64,000 nucleotides of DNA from contig JAIOXN010000001.1 in assembly GCA_021741585.1 (NCBI GenBank), forward strand, positions 248,001 through 312,000, given 5' to 3'. The notes beneath the pieces are model-generated. The model searched no databases, was not told the origin of the DNA, and was given only the letters and a program-made list of their open reading frames with translations. Shown here piece after piece: positions 18,155 to 28,049 of this stretch. Within the stretch, counting starts at the first letter, position 1. Every line of letters starts with the position of its first letter. The position numbers and the translations under genes were made by a program. Origin of the DNA: Aquiluna sp. (GTDB lineage: Bacteria > Actinomycetota > Actinomycetes > Actinomycetales > Microbacteriaceae).

Positions 18155-18907
18155 CTAGTTTAGTGGTGTGTCTTTCGCTCCACCGAAGCGGCGTGACCTT
18201 CTGCCAAATTCCTCAATGGCCAGCCAGAGAGTCTCACGCGTAAAGTCTGGCCAAAGTGTTTCTAGAAATACCAATTCTGCGTAGCTCGACTGCCACAACA
18301 AGAAGTTTGAGGTCCTCTGTTCTCCGCTTGATCTCAAGAAGAGATCAACATCAGGAGCTTCGGGAACATACAGTTCGGCCTCGAGGGATTTAGCTGAAAT
18401 TCTTCCTGGTTTTATTTTTCCTGAAGCGACCTTCTGCGTCAGCGAATTGATCGCATCCAAGAGCTCTTGCCGGCCACCATAATTCACCGCCATCGTTAGA
18501 ACTAAACCGTGATTGTTCTTTGTAAGCTTCTCAGCGGCCTCAAGGTCAGCGATAACGCTTGCCCAAAGTTTGGGCCTTCGACCAGCCCAGCGAATCTTGA
18601 CACCCCACTCATTGAGTTGATCTCGTCGTCTGCGAAGAACCTCTTTATTGAAGCCCATCAAGAACTTAACCTCTTCTGGCGATCGCTTCCAGTTCTCTGT
18701 CGAGAAGGCATAGACGGTCAAATACTTAACGCCAGCCTCAATCGCTCCGGCAACTACATCCAAAAGAGCAGCTTCGCCGGCTCGATGCCCCTCTGTTCTG
18801 GTTAGCCCCCTTGAATTGGCCCATCTGCCGTTGCCGTCCATCACGATGGAGATGTGGTTGGGGACAGTTTCAAATTTCGGACAAGGTCGCTGTGGGTCTC
18901 TCAGCAT
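18155..18907 (-). CDS. uppS: Isoprenyl transferase (polyprenyl diphosphate synthase)
   Basis: Builds the long-chain cis-polyprenyl diphosphate used as the cell-wall lipid carrier. The 250-residue protein has ISIVMDGNGRWANSRG (catalytic Asp), the YLTVYAFSTENWKRS region, VNYGGRQELLDA, and the C-terminal DLFLRSSGEQRTSNFLLWQSSYAE signature. Its ATG follows the recO stop with no gap. Product chain length (decaprenyl or undecaprenyl) cannot be determined. Confidence 0.96.
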   Translation of the reverse strand: MLRDPQRPCPKFETVPNHISIVMDGNGRWANSRGLTRTEGHRAGEAALLDVVAGAIEAGVKYLTVYAFSTENWKRSPEEVKFLMGFNKEVLRRRRDQLNEWGVKIRWAGRRPKLWASVIADLEAAEKLTKNNHGLVLTMAVNYGGRQELLDAINSLTQKVASGKIKPGRISAKSLEAELYVPEAPDVDLFLRSSGEQRTSNFLLWQSSYAELVFLETLWPDFTRETLWLAIEEFGRRSRRFGGAKDTPLN

Positions 18908-19630
18908 CTATACTCGCTCCACGTGGTTTAGCGACTTCAGGCCGCGCTCCAATTGCCATTGCAAATATCCAGCTATCACTCCGCTTACGCTACTGCGAAC
19001 CTGGGGTTTGCTCACAGAGACGCTCTCCCAATCACCGATCAACAGCGCCTGCATGTGGCCCAAACCGTCTTCTCCGAGCCTCACAGAGCCCGGAATATCG
19101 CAATCTAAACAACAAACCGCTCCGGTGTGGATGGAGAATGAGGCAGCTTTAATGCTTCCGCAATTTGCGCAAGCATCGAGCTTTGGCACCCAGCCCGAAA
19201 GGGCTAAAGATCTAAGCAAATAGGAATCCAAAACTTGCGAGGAGGGTTGAGCACCACTCGCGAGCGTCCTGAGTGCTCCTAGAAGCAGCAGGTAGTGCTG
19301 CGAAGAAGAACTCTCTCTAGTCATTCGTTCGGCCGCCTCAACCATTGCGCTGGCAGCGGTGTAAGTGGAGTAATCAGCGACTATGGGGGCTCCGTAATTG
19401 GATAACTGCTCAACCTGCGACACGGTATCTAGGTTTCTGCCCTCATAAAGCTGAAGATCAGCAACCATAAAAGGCTCTAGTCGAGCTCCAAACCTCGAGC
19501 TAGTCTTTCTAACCCCCTTGGCCACCGCCCTAACTTGACCGTGGTTCTTAGTCAGCAAGGTGAGAATTCGATCAACTTCACCCAATTTGTGGGTGCGAAG
19601 AATTATCGCTTCATCTCGGTAGTGCGGCAT
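18908..19630 (-). CDS. recO: DNA repair protein RecO
   Basis: Loads RecA on SSB-coated DNA in the RecFOR pathway. The 240-residue protein starts with the OB-fold pattern YRDEAIILRTHKLGEVDRILTLLT and KGVRKTSSRFGARLEPF. A zinc-finger set CANCG...CCLDC lies at about residues 148-172. Order recO-uppS-glyS is the common actinobacterial arrangement. The stop is directly followed by the uppS ATG. Confidence 0.94.
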   Translation of the reverse strand: MPHYRDEAIILRTHKLGEVDRILTLLTKNHGQVRAVAKGVRKTSSRFGARLEPFMVADLQLYEGRNLDTVSQVEQLSNYGAPIVADYSTYTAASAMVEAAERMTRESSSSQHYLLLLGALRTLASGAQPSSQVLDSYLLRSLALSGWVPKLDACANCGSIKAASFSIHTGAVCCLDCDIPGSVRLGEDGLGHMQALLIGDWESVSVSKPQVRSSVSGVIAGYLQWQLERGLKSLNHVERV

Positions 19631-19672
19631 CTAGTTAGTATGCCCTCAACTATAGGTAAACCCCTGCAGGCT

Positions 19673-21433
<1,761 letters not shown>

Positions 21434-21442
21434 CTAAAAGCT

Positions 21443-21479
21443 CCGCGACGAGTGGGACCAGTTCTAGGCCTCGTCGCGG
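21443..21479 (-). terminator. Attenuator hairpin before leuA
   Basis: On the coding strand CCGCGACGAG (21470-21479) pairs perfectly with CTCGTCGCGG (21443-21452) around a 17-nt loop, and AGCTTTTAG follows. The left arm is read as the Ser-Arg-Asp-Glu codons of the leader peptide, right after its Leu codons, so ribosome position would decide whether the stem forms. The U-run is short (four), so termination strength is uncertain. Confidence 0.7.
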
Positions 21480-21505
21480 CTTATAAGCAGGAGAGCAAAA
21501 CGCAT
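21464..21505 (-). CDS. leuA leader peptide
   Basis: A 13-codon reading frame, M-R-F-A-L-L-L-I-S-R-D-E-A, starts at ATG 21505 and stops at TAG 21464. Three consecutive leucine codons (CTC, CTG, CTT) followed by isoleucine, directly before a strong hairpin, are the layout of classical transcription attenuation, known for actinobacterial leuA genes. When charged tRNA-Leu is scarce, a ribosome stalled on the Leu codons would cover the left arm of the hairpin and let leuA be transcribed. The mechanism is inferred from family knowledge. The reading frame and hairpin are seen directly. Confidence 0.75.
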   Translation of the reverse strand: MRFALLLISRDEA

Positions 21506-21511
21506 GTGTTC

Positions 21512-21517
21512 AGGCTA
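21512..21517 (-). promoter_or_regulatory. Putative extended -10 box of the leuA leader
   Basis: TGCTAGCCT on the minus strand has the extended -10 form (TGn then TAGCCT) and ends 6 nt before the leader-peptide ATG, with no ribosome binding site. The leader would therefore be translated from a leaderless transcript. It lies just after the era stop codon. Confidence 0.4.
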
Positions 21518-21537
21518 GCACTCAAACACAGTGATGG

Positions 21538-22422
21538 CTAGAAGCCGAGCTTCCCAAGTTGCTTAGGGTTGCGTTGCCAGTCTGGGGCTACCCTCACTTG
21601 GATTGCGAGGTGGACATCAGTACCCATGAGCTCTTGAATCCCGACTCTAGCTGTGCTGCCTATCTCTTTCAGCATCGATCCGCCCTTGCCAATGACGATC
21701 CCCTTTTGGCTATCACGCTCAACCCAAAGAGAAACGTGAACCTGAGGTTTTACATCCCCTTCGACAATCTCATCAAGAGTTACCGCAAGAGAGTGAGGAA
21801 GCTCATCTTCAACCAACTCAAGCGCTGACTCACGAACCAATTCGCAAATTCGTTCCTCGAGAGTCTCTTCGGTATCAATGTCATCGGGGTAAAGCGCAGG
21901 GCCTTGAGGCAGCATTCCCAGTACGACGTCCACCAACAACTCGACTTGGTCACCGGTTAGAGCACTGAGCGGAATAATCTCTTTCCAGTCCCAAAGCTGG
22001 CTCACATCTAGCAAATGCTCGGCGAGTTTGACCTTAGAAACCGTGTCAACCTTGGTGACGATGGCAATTTTTTTGGCACGTGGGTATTTTTCGAGCTCTG
22101 CAACGATGTGCTTATCTCCGGGACCAATTTTTTCATTAGCCGGTGAGCAAAAGGCGATCACATCAACATCAGTGAGCGTTGAGCTAACTAGATCATTGAG
22201 TCGCTGCCCCAGGAGGGTTCTTGGGCGGTGAATACCGGGGGTGTCGACAATAATCAATTGCCCCTTTTCACGATTCACGATTGCCCTAATAGCTCGTCTT
22301 GTGGTCTGAGGCTTTGAGGATGTTATTGCAATCTTCTGCCCCGCTATTGCATTCGTAAGTGTGGACTTCCCGACATTCGGGCGACCCATAAAGGAAATAA
22401 ATCCCGATTTGAAATTAGTCAT
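21538..22422 (-). CDS. era: GTPase Era
   Basis: A GTPase that binds 16S rRNA and helps 30S maturation. The N-terminal G domain has ISFMGRPNVGKSTL (P-loop), DTPGIHRP and TKVD. The C-terminal KH domain has GIVIGKGGSMLKEIG. I take ATG 22422 (MTNFKSGF) as the start, overlapping corC by 8 bp. A TTG four codons earlier is possible. Length is about 294 residues, normal for Era. Confidence 0.96.
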   Translation of the reverse strand: MTNFKSGFISFMGRPNVGKSTLTNAIAGQKIAITSSKPQTTRRAIRAIVNREKGQLIIVDTPGIHRPRTLLGQRLNDLVSSTLTDVDVIAFCSPANEKIGPGDKHIVAELEKYPRAKKIAIVTKVDTVSKVKLAEHLLDVSQLWDWKEIIPLSALTGDQVELLVDVVLGMLPQGPALYPDDIDTEETLEERICELVRESALELVEDELPHSLAVTLDEIVEGDVKPQVHVSLWVERDSQKGIVIGKGGSMLKEIGSTARVGIQELMGTDVHLAIQVRVAPDWQRNPKQLGKLGF

Positions 22423-23491
22423 TCTTGGCTTCAAGCTTTCTCACCAAGATACTTAGGATTTTGCCCTTTTTGGCATCTACTCGCTCGGCGGTTAGCTCCA
22501 ACCCTAAGACCTCAACGACTTCTTTGCCCTTAGGCAACTGGCCAAGAGCCTTTATCAGAAGCCCACCGATTGTGTCGACATCATCGTCTTCAAGCTCTAA
22601 TTCACAGTGCTCGGAGAGTTCATCAAGAGTGACTCGAGGATTTACGCGATAGTGATGCACGTCAATTAGCTCAATATCTTCAGTCTCGCGATCGTATTCG
22701 TCTGAGATTTCGCCAACCAATTCTTCGATCAAGTCTTCAAGGGTCGCTATGCCCGCTACGCCACCGTACTCATCAGAAACGATCGCAATCTGGGTCCCGC
22801 TGTTCTGCATTTGACGCAAGAGTTTTGCAACCGGCTTGGTTTCTGGAGTGAATAGAGGCTTTCTTGCAGCATCGCGGGCCGTTGTGGTGGCTAATAGCGC
22901 TGGATCCTGGTGAGTGACACGGGCAAGATCCTTTAGATAGAGCACACCAACAACATCGTCGACGTCCTTATCTGTTACCGGCAGTCTCGAGTAACCGCTA
23001 GCAATAAAAATTGCCAATGCCTGCTCAAGGGTTGACTGAGCGTCAACAACCTCAACATCAACGCGAGGAACCATAACTTCACGGACAACTGTCTCGGAAA
23101 AGTCTTCAACCGATTCGATTAGCTCTTGCTCGTATTCCTCAATCGTTTCCTGCGGTGCTAAGCGAATCGGAGCGACCAATTTAGCCCAAAAACTCAGAAA
23201 GCCATCGAATCTTGATGAAAGCTTTTCGGCCAATTTTGATGAACCCAAAAGACGGCCAAGTGACTGCTGCGTGAACCAGATGACCAGCAAAATCAGAGCA
23301 AGCAAGAATCCAACTGGCGCCTGAGGTGATAGCAGAGTTAACCAGGCGGCTGAGGCAACTACCAACACTAAAGAGCGAGCAAGTGAAAGTGATCCAGCCC
23401 TAGGGTCGGACTTGCTTTCAAAGTGATGCTGAACCGTTGCAAGCGAAGAGGTAATAAATAGGGCGGCAACGCCGATTAGCAGCTCAAGCAT
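22415..23491 (-). CDS. Hemolysin/CorC family membrane protein with CBS domains
   Basis: A CNNM/CorC-type protein linked to metal-ion (Mg2+/Co2+) transport. From the start chosen here (ATG 23491, [11 protein letters not shown], with GGAGAG upstream) it is 358 residues: three hydrophobic segments, a pair of CBS domains with [11 protein letters not shown] and the middle [18 protein letters not shown] part, and a C-terminal CorC/HlyC domain ([15 protein letters not shown]). The frame is open 37 codons further upstream, but that lies inside ybeY and lacks family similarity. Position between ybeY and era is standard. Confidence 0.92.
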   Translation of the reverse strand: MLELLIGVAALFITSSLATVQHHFESKSDPRAGSLSLARSLVLVVASAAWLTLLSPQAPVGFLLALILLVIWFTQQSLGRLLGSSKLAEKLSSRFDGFLSFWAKLVAPIRLAPQETIEEYEQELIESVEDFSETVVREVMVPRVDVEVVDAQSTLEQALAIFIASGYSRLPVTDKDVDDVVGVLYLKDLARVTHQDPALLATTTARDAARKPLFTPETKPVAKLLRQMQNSGTQIAIVSDEYGGVAGIATLEDLIEELVGEISDEYDRETEDIELIDVHHYRVNPRVTLDELSEHCELELEDDDVDTIGGLLIKALGQLPKGKEVVEVLGLELTAERVDAKKGKILSILVRKLEAKND

Positions 23492-23948
23492 CTTGACTCT
23501 CCAGGTCATAGAACTTGTTGAGAATCTGCTTTTGAAGACCGAACATCTCGGCTTCTTCCTCAGGTTCTGCATGATCGAATCCAACCAAATGCAACATCCC
23601 ATGGGTTATTAGCAAAAGCATCTCGTTTATCGGTTCGTGGCCGGCGGTTTTGGCTTGAGCAATTGCGACCTGTGGGCAAACAACAATGTCCCCTAGAACG
23701 CCTTCAGGCGATGGCACTTCATCCGACCCGGGGCGTAGCTCATCCATAGGAAAGCTCAAAACATCGGTTGGGCCAGGCTCGTCCATCCACTTGATGTGAA
23801 GTTCTGTCATAGGCGCTTCGTCAACGAAGATAACTCCAACATCAACCATTGGATGAAGCTTCAGCTCAGATCTCACAAAATCTGCAAGCTTGAGCACCCG
23901 ATTGGTGTCGACTTCAATCTCAGATTCATTTGAAATTTCAATACTCAA
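23484..23948 (-). CDS. ybeY: Endoribonuclease YbeY
   Basis: A zinc endoribonuclease acting in 16S rRNA 3'-end maturation and ribosome quality control. The 154-residue protein has the metal site HGMLHLVGFDHAEPEE (pattern H-x3-H-x5-H) and the upstream DVLSFPMDE strand. It overlaps phoH by 4 bp and corC by 8 bp in the conserved phoH-ybeY-corC-era order. Confidence 0.96.
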   Translation of the reverse strand: MSIEISNESEIEVDTNRVLKLADFVRSELKLHPMVDVGVIFVDEAPMTELHIKWMDEPGPTDVLSFPMDELRPGSDEVPSPEGVLGDIVVCPQVAIAQAKTAGHEPINEMLLLITHGMLHLVGFDHAEPEEEAEMFGLQKQILNKFYDLESQDA

Positions 23949-24892
23949 TTGTCTTCATCTCGTTCGTAAGCCTCAACGATACGGGTAACCAGTTCGTGCC
24001 GCACCACGTCCTTGCTGGATAGCTTTGCGATGTGCAAACCATCCACTTCTCTGAGGATCCTGGTCGCAACTGCCAGTCCTGATTTTCCACCGGGAATGTC
24101 AACCTGGGTCGCATCACCAGTAATAACCATTTTGGAACCGAACCCGAGTCGAGTTAGAAACATTTTCATCTGTTCAGCGGTCGTATTCTGCGCCTCATCC
24201 AAAATTACAAAAGCGTCGTTGAGGGTTCTGCCTCGCATATATGCAAGCGGCGCCACCTCGATAACGCCTGACTGCATAAGCCTTGCCGTGACCTCGGGCT
24301 CCAACATCTCTTGCAGAGCATCGAATAGCGGTCGAAGGTAAGGGTCAATTTTCTCGCTTAGCGTTCCAGGTAAAAATCCGAGTCTCTCTCCAGCCTCAAC
24401 GGCAGGGCGAGTGAGAATGATTCGACTGACTTCCTTTGAATAGAGAGCAGAGACTGCCTTGGCAACTGCCAGGTAAGTCTTTCCAGTTCCAGCTGGACCA
24501 ATACCAAACGTGATTGTGCTTTCATCTATGGCTTCAAGATAAGCCTTCTGGCCAGGAGTCTTTGCTCGAACTACTTTGGCAGGAGTTTGAATTGCTCCAG
24601 CTCCAAGAATCTTTGATGGAGAGCTAGCGGTGTCGGACCGAACCATTTGTGCAGACTCGTGTACCGATCTGGAGTCCGGCACCACTCCGTATCTCACGAG
24701 TTCCGCAAGCTCCTCGATAACCCTCTTGGCTTCAACACACTGAGACTCAGAACCCTCCAGCATGAAGCTATTACCGCGATTTTGGACCCTGAGTCCCGGC
24801 ATTTCAGTTTCTAATTGACGAATAAGTTGATCCTCAGATCCCAAAACATCAAGAATGGAGACGCCAGATAATTCAAATGTGAGTTGACTCAA
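23945..24892 (-). CDS. phoH: PhoH-like ATPase
   Basis: A cytoplasmic ATPase of the PhoH/YbeZ type, thought to work with YbeY in RNA processing. The 315-residue protein has an N-terminal KH-like region (about 20-70), Walker A GIGPAGTGKTYLAVAKA, Walker B FVILDEAQNTT and the GDATQVDIP sensor motif. The start is TTG, overlapping the HIT gene stop by 4 nt (TTGA). Confidence 0.95.
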   Translation of the reverse strand: MSQLTFELSGVSILDVLGSEDQLIRQLETEMPGLRVQNRGNSFMLEGSESQCVEAKRVIEELAELVRYGVVPDSRSVHESAQMVRSDTASSPSKILGAGAIQTPAKVVRAKTPGQKAYLEAIDESTITFGIGPAGTGKTYLAVAKAVSALYSKEVSRIILTRPAVEAGERLGFLPGTLSEKIDPYLRPLFDALQEMLEPEVTARLMQSGVIEVAPLAYMRGRTLNDAFVILDEAQNTTAEQMKMFLTRLGFGSKMVITGDATQVDIPGGKSGLAVATRILREVDGLHIAKLSSKDVVRHELVTRIVEAYERDEDN

Positions 24893-25206
24893 GAAGCGGC
24901 CTTAGCGCTGAGAACGTGAGCATGAGTATGGAACACCGACTGTCCTTCACGCTCGCCGGTATTGAACTGCAAGCGGAACTGACCATCGGTTTGCTCTCTT
25001 GCAACCTGGCGAATCAGGTCAAATAAGCCGGTTTGAGATGCGACATCGGTCAACTCGGCAATGTTCTTTGAGTGCTGTTTTGGCACAACGAGGATATGCA
25101 CCGGCGCATTCGGAGCTATGTCTCGGAACGCGACAGCATGATCGTTTTCGGCCAAAAATTCTGTCGCTAGCTCTCCAGTAATGATTTTGCAAAAAATGCA
25201 GTCCAA
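24889..25206 (-). CDS. HIT family protein
   Basis: A 105-residue histidine-triad nucleotide-binding protein (HINT/PKCI type), probably a purine nucleoside phosphoramidase. Cys-x2-Cys at the start (MDCIFCKI), a HILVVPKQH strand and the active-site triad VFHTHAHVLS at the C-terminus are clear. It lies between rsmE and phoH in the standard order. Physiological substrate is unknown. Confidence 0.93.
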   Translation of the reverse strand: MDCIFCKIITGELATEFLAENDHAVAFRDIAPNAPVHILVVPKQHSKNIAELTDVASQTGLFDLIRQVAREQTDGQFRLQFNTGEREGQSVFHTHAHVLSAKAAS

Positions 25207-25231
25207 AATATCCTCCAGGCTAAATCCTAAG

Positions 25232-25930
25232 CTAGTTCCAGTTTCCGGTCAGAGCGCTAATAGCAGCAATCGCCGCAGGCCCTGCCGTTGACGCACGAAG
25301 CACCGAGACTCCAAGGCGAACTGGTGTAAAACCGTTCGCTTCGAGCAAGCCCAGCTCCTCTAAAGAAATTCCGCCCTCCGGGCCTACCACCAAGGTCACC
25401 AAACCTGAATCGAATTCAATGTCCTCTAAGGAGCGCTTAGCCCTTGGATCAAGAACGAGCCCGATACCTTCAGTCACCTTTAAATCCTTGGTTTTGGTGA
25501 CTGGATTTACGCTCGGAAGATAAGGCTGCTGGGATTGCTTCATCGCTTCCAATGCGATCTGTTGCCAACGCAACTTATTTTTCTCTTCCTTGCCATCCCA
25601 ACGAACAATTGACCTGGCTGATTGCCAAGGAGTGATTTGAGTAGCGCCGAGCTCAACAGCAGCTTGTAGCGCAAGTTCATCGCGATCGTTTTTTGCCAGT
25701 GCCTGGATTAGATGAAAGCGAAATTTTGCCTGCTCAAAACTCTCAAAATCTGAGATCGAGAACACAAACGGGGCTTCTGATAGAACCTGAGCTCTAGCTA
25801 CAAGGCCTGCTCCATTTGTGAGAGAAATCTCCTCGCCAATTCTGATTCGCAATGACTTTGCATGCTGAGCCTCTGAGCCTAGAAGAGTGGCAGTTTCAGC
25901 AGTAAGGCTTGGATCATAAAACCAATGCAC
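25232..25930 (-). CDS. rsmE: 16S rRNA m3U1498 methyltransferase
   Basis: Methylates N3 of U1498 in the 30S decoding region. The 232-residue protein is a SPOUT-fold enzyme: N-terminal PUA-like part (EISLTNGAGLVARA), then QALAKNDRDELALQAAVELG, and the C-terminal knot VTLVVGPEGGISLEEL and RLGVSVLRASTA. The GTG start overlaps the dnaJ stop by 1 nt (TAGTG). Confidence 0.95.
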   Translation of the reverse strand: MHWFYDPSLTAETATLLGSEAQHAKSLRIRIGEEISLTNGAGLVARAQVLSEAPFVFSISDFESFEQAKFRFHLIQALAKNDRDELALQAAVELGATQITPWQSARSIVRWDGKEEKNKLRWQQIALEAMKQSQQPYLPSVNPVTKTKDLKVTEGIGLVLDPRAKRSLEDIEFDSGLVTLVVGPEGGISLEELGLLEANGFTPVRLGVSVLRASTAGPAAIAAISALTGNWN

Positions 25931-26982
25931 TAGAAGCGACCCCTGACTCGCCTGGAGCCAAGGCGAGGAGAATCGTCTTTGTGCAGATCCTTGATCTGCT
26001 TGAAAAGACTCTTTTGTTTGGAATCTAGCCTGGTTGGAGTCAACAGCTTCACCTCAAGACGAAGATCCCCTCTTCCTTTTCCACGGATCTTATTTGCGCC
26101 AAGACCTTTGAGGATTATCTGTTCGCCGTGCTGAGCTCCAGCCTTGACCTCAACTTTGGCTTCGCCATCAAGAGTCTCAATTTTGGTTTCAAACCCAAGG
26201 GCTGCATCAGTGATTGGAACTTCAAGAACCGCCACTAGATCATCACCATCGCGACCAAAAATTGCGTGAGGTGCGACAGAAACCTCCAGGTAAATATCAC
26301 CAGCAGGCCCCCCTGCAAATCCAACTTCACCCTGACCCGCCAAATGCAAACGCATTCCGTCGGCGACGCCAGCCGGAATGTCTAGATCCAAATCGCGCTT
26401 GGCACGAACCCTTCCCTGACCTCGGCACCCAATACATGGGTCCGGGATGACCTCGCCAGTCCCGCGGCATGAACCACAAGGAGTATTAGTAACCATCATT
26501 CCCATAAACGACTGCACCTGGCGCTGAATCTGCCCAGAACCTCGACAGATGTCGCAAGTCTTTACATAAGTTCCCGGCTTGCAGCAAGAACCGTTGCAGT
26601 CCGAACAAAGAACTGCGGTGTCGATCGTGATTACTTTATTTGCGCCAAAAATCGCCTCAGACAGATCGAGATCTACTCTTAGCAGCGCATCCTGCCCACG
26701 CTGAGCTCGAGACTGCGGCCCACGCGAGCCGCCACCGCCAAAGAATGACTCGAAAATATCTCCAAGACCAAAGCCCTGCTGACCTCCGCCGTGATCATAA
26801 TTAGCGCGAGCTTGGTCATCTGAGAGCACCTCATACGCGTGAGTTACAGACTTGAATCTCTCCTGCGCTTCGGGTGCTGGATTGATGTCCGGGTGTAGCT
26901 CACGGGCGAGCTTGCGATATGCCTTTTTGATCTCGTCTGTAGTAGCTGTTCTGGAAACTCCAAGTACTTCGTAGTGATCCAC
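25930..26982 (-). CDS. dnaJ: Chaperone DnaJ (HrcA-linked paralogue)
   Basis: Co-chaperone that stimulates DnaK. The 350-residue protein has a J domain with HPD at residues 30-32, a Gly/Phe region (about 65-88), four zinc-binding CxxC repeats (about 126-195), and the C-terminal substrate-binding region. The first repeat reads CSDCNGSCC, with Cys133 where Gly is usual. The three others are standard. The GTG start overlaps the hrcA stop by 1 nt. Linked to hrcA, it should share HrcA control through the CIRCE element. Confidence 0.95.
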   Translation of the reverse strand: MDHYEVLGVSRTATTDEIKKAYRKLARELHPDINPAPEAQERFKSVTHAYEVLSDDQARANYDHGGGQQGFGLGDIFESFFGGGGSRGPQSRAQRGQDALLRVDLDLSEAIFGANKVITIDTAVLCSDCNGSCCKPGTYVKTCDICRGSGQIQRQVQSFMGMMVTNTPCGSCRGTGEVIPDPCIGCRGQGRVRAKRDLDLDIPAGVADGMRLHLAGQGEVGFAGGPAGDIYLEVSVAPHAIFGRDGDDLVAVLEVPITDAALGFETKIETLDGEAKVEVKAGAQHGEQIILKGLGANKIRGKGRGDLRLEVKLLTPTRLDSKQKSLFKQIKDLHKDDSPRLGSRRVRGRF

Positions 26983-28007
26983 TAATTGCGCCCTTCAAGT
27001 TGCCTAGTTAGGTACCTAGCCACGGCTCTAACCGAAGCGATATTGTTTGAATAATCCATCCGAGTCGGCCCTAATACACCGAGCTTGGCCACCTCGGCAC
27101 CATCGCTTTGGTAGCCAGCGGCTACCAACGAAGCGTGCGATAAGCCATTCAGACCCAACTCCGAACCGATTCTCAACCCAACTCCGGTTGCGTCTGCATT
27201 TAGTTCATCCAGAAGTCGAAGTAACACCACCTGTTCCTCGATTGCCTCTAGGACCTTTGAGAGCTCACCGGAGAAATCCTCATCTTGCTTCACTAGATTC
27301 GCCGCACCAGAGATGACGAGCTTTTCTTGACGATTCTCATCTACTAGACCGAAGAGGCCATTTAGAACCGCCTGCACCAAAGGCCTGCGGTCAGGAGCAA
27401 ACTCGCTTTCGATCCCTGCAAGTTTTTGAGTCACCTGAGAAAGCATCACTGCGTTGAGCATGCCGTTTAGACGACCGCGTAGCTCTAGTACCAAGCTCTC
27501 TTCCAGTGAATCGGCAAGATCAACAGCGGACTGTTGCACTCTTCCCGAATCAGTAATGAGCATAAGAAGAAGCTTCTTCTCGCCAAGCGGGATTAGTTCA
27601 ATGTGGCGAACGGTAGATTTACCAAGCGTTGGGTACTGAACCAATGCAAGCGAATTTGTGATCTGAGAGAGTGTCCTCGCAGTTCTCTCAACAACATCAT
27701 CGATGTCTGAGGATCCAGCTAGGAATCCCTCAATCGCTGTTTTCTCGGCGCTGGAGAGCTGCTTGACCTCACCCAAGCGATCCACAAAAAGACGATATCC
27801 CTTTTCAGTTGGAATGCGCCCTGCTGAGGTGTGAGGAGCAATAATCAGCTCTTCTTCTTCCAGAAGCGCCATATCGTTTCGGATGGTTGCCGCAGAAACA
27901 CCAAGAGGGTGCCGATCCAATAAGGACTTTGAGCCAATCGGCTGGTTGGTGTAGATGAAGTCTTGAACAATTGCGCGCAGAACTTCCAAAGAACGTTCTG
28001 GAATCAT
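26982..28007 (-). CDS. hrcA: Heat-inducible transcription repressor HrcA
   Basis: Represses chaperone genes by binding CIRCE. About 341 residues, with an N-terminal winged helix ([19 protein letters not shown], then [14 protein letters not shown]...[14 protein letters not shown]) and a C-terminal GAF-like domain. I chose ATG 28007 because [10 protein letters not shown] matches the family N-terminus and AGGTGAG lies just upstream. GTG at 28013 is possible. The operator covers the start codon, so HrcA should repress its own operon (autoregulation, inferred). Confidence 0.95.
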   Translation of the reverse strand: MIPERSLEVLRAIVQDFIYTNQPIGSKSLLDRHPLGVSAATIRNDMALLEEEELIIAPHTSAGRIPTEKGYRLFVDRLGEVKQLSSAEKTAIEGFLAGSSDIDDVVERTARTLSQITNSLALVQYPTLGKSTVRHIELIPLGEKKLLLMLITDSGRVQQSAVDLADSLEESLVLELRGRLNGMLNAVMLSQVTQKLAGIESEFAPDRRPLVQAVLNGLFGLVDENRQEKLVISGAANLVKQDEDFSGELSKVLEAIEEQVVLLRLLDELNADATGVGLRIGSELGLNGLSHASLVAAGYQSDGAEVAKLGVLGPTRMDYSNNIASVRAVARYLTRQLEGRN

Positions 28008-28033
28008 TGGCACTCACCTACCTTGAGTGCCAA
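28007..28033 (-). promoter_or_regulatory. CIRCE operator
   Basis: TTGGCACTC, nine bases, GAGTGCCAA: a perfect 9-bp inverted repeat with the standard 9-bp spacer (consensus TTAGCACTC-N9-GAGTGCTAA). It overlaps the last base of a -10-like TAGAAT (28033-28038, minus strand) at one end and the hrcA start codon at the other, so the Shine-Dalgarno AGGTGAG lies inside it. Confidence 0.95.
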
Positions 28034-28049
28034 TTCTAAACCAATGCAA

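Noticed and set aside
23492-23602. Longer N-terminus for the CorC-type protein
   Set aside because: The extra 37 codons lie inside ybeY and read like out-of-frame sequence; ATG 23491 has a good ribosome site and a family-like N-terminus.
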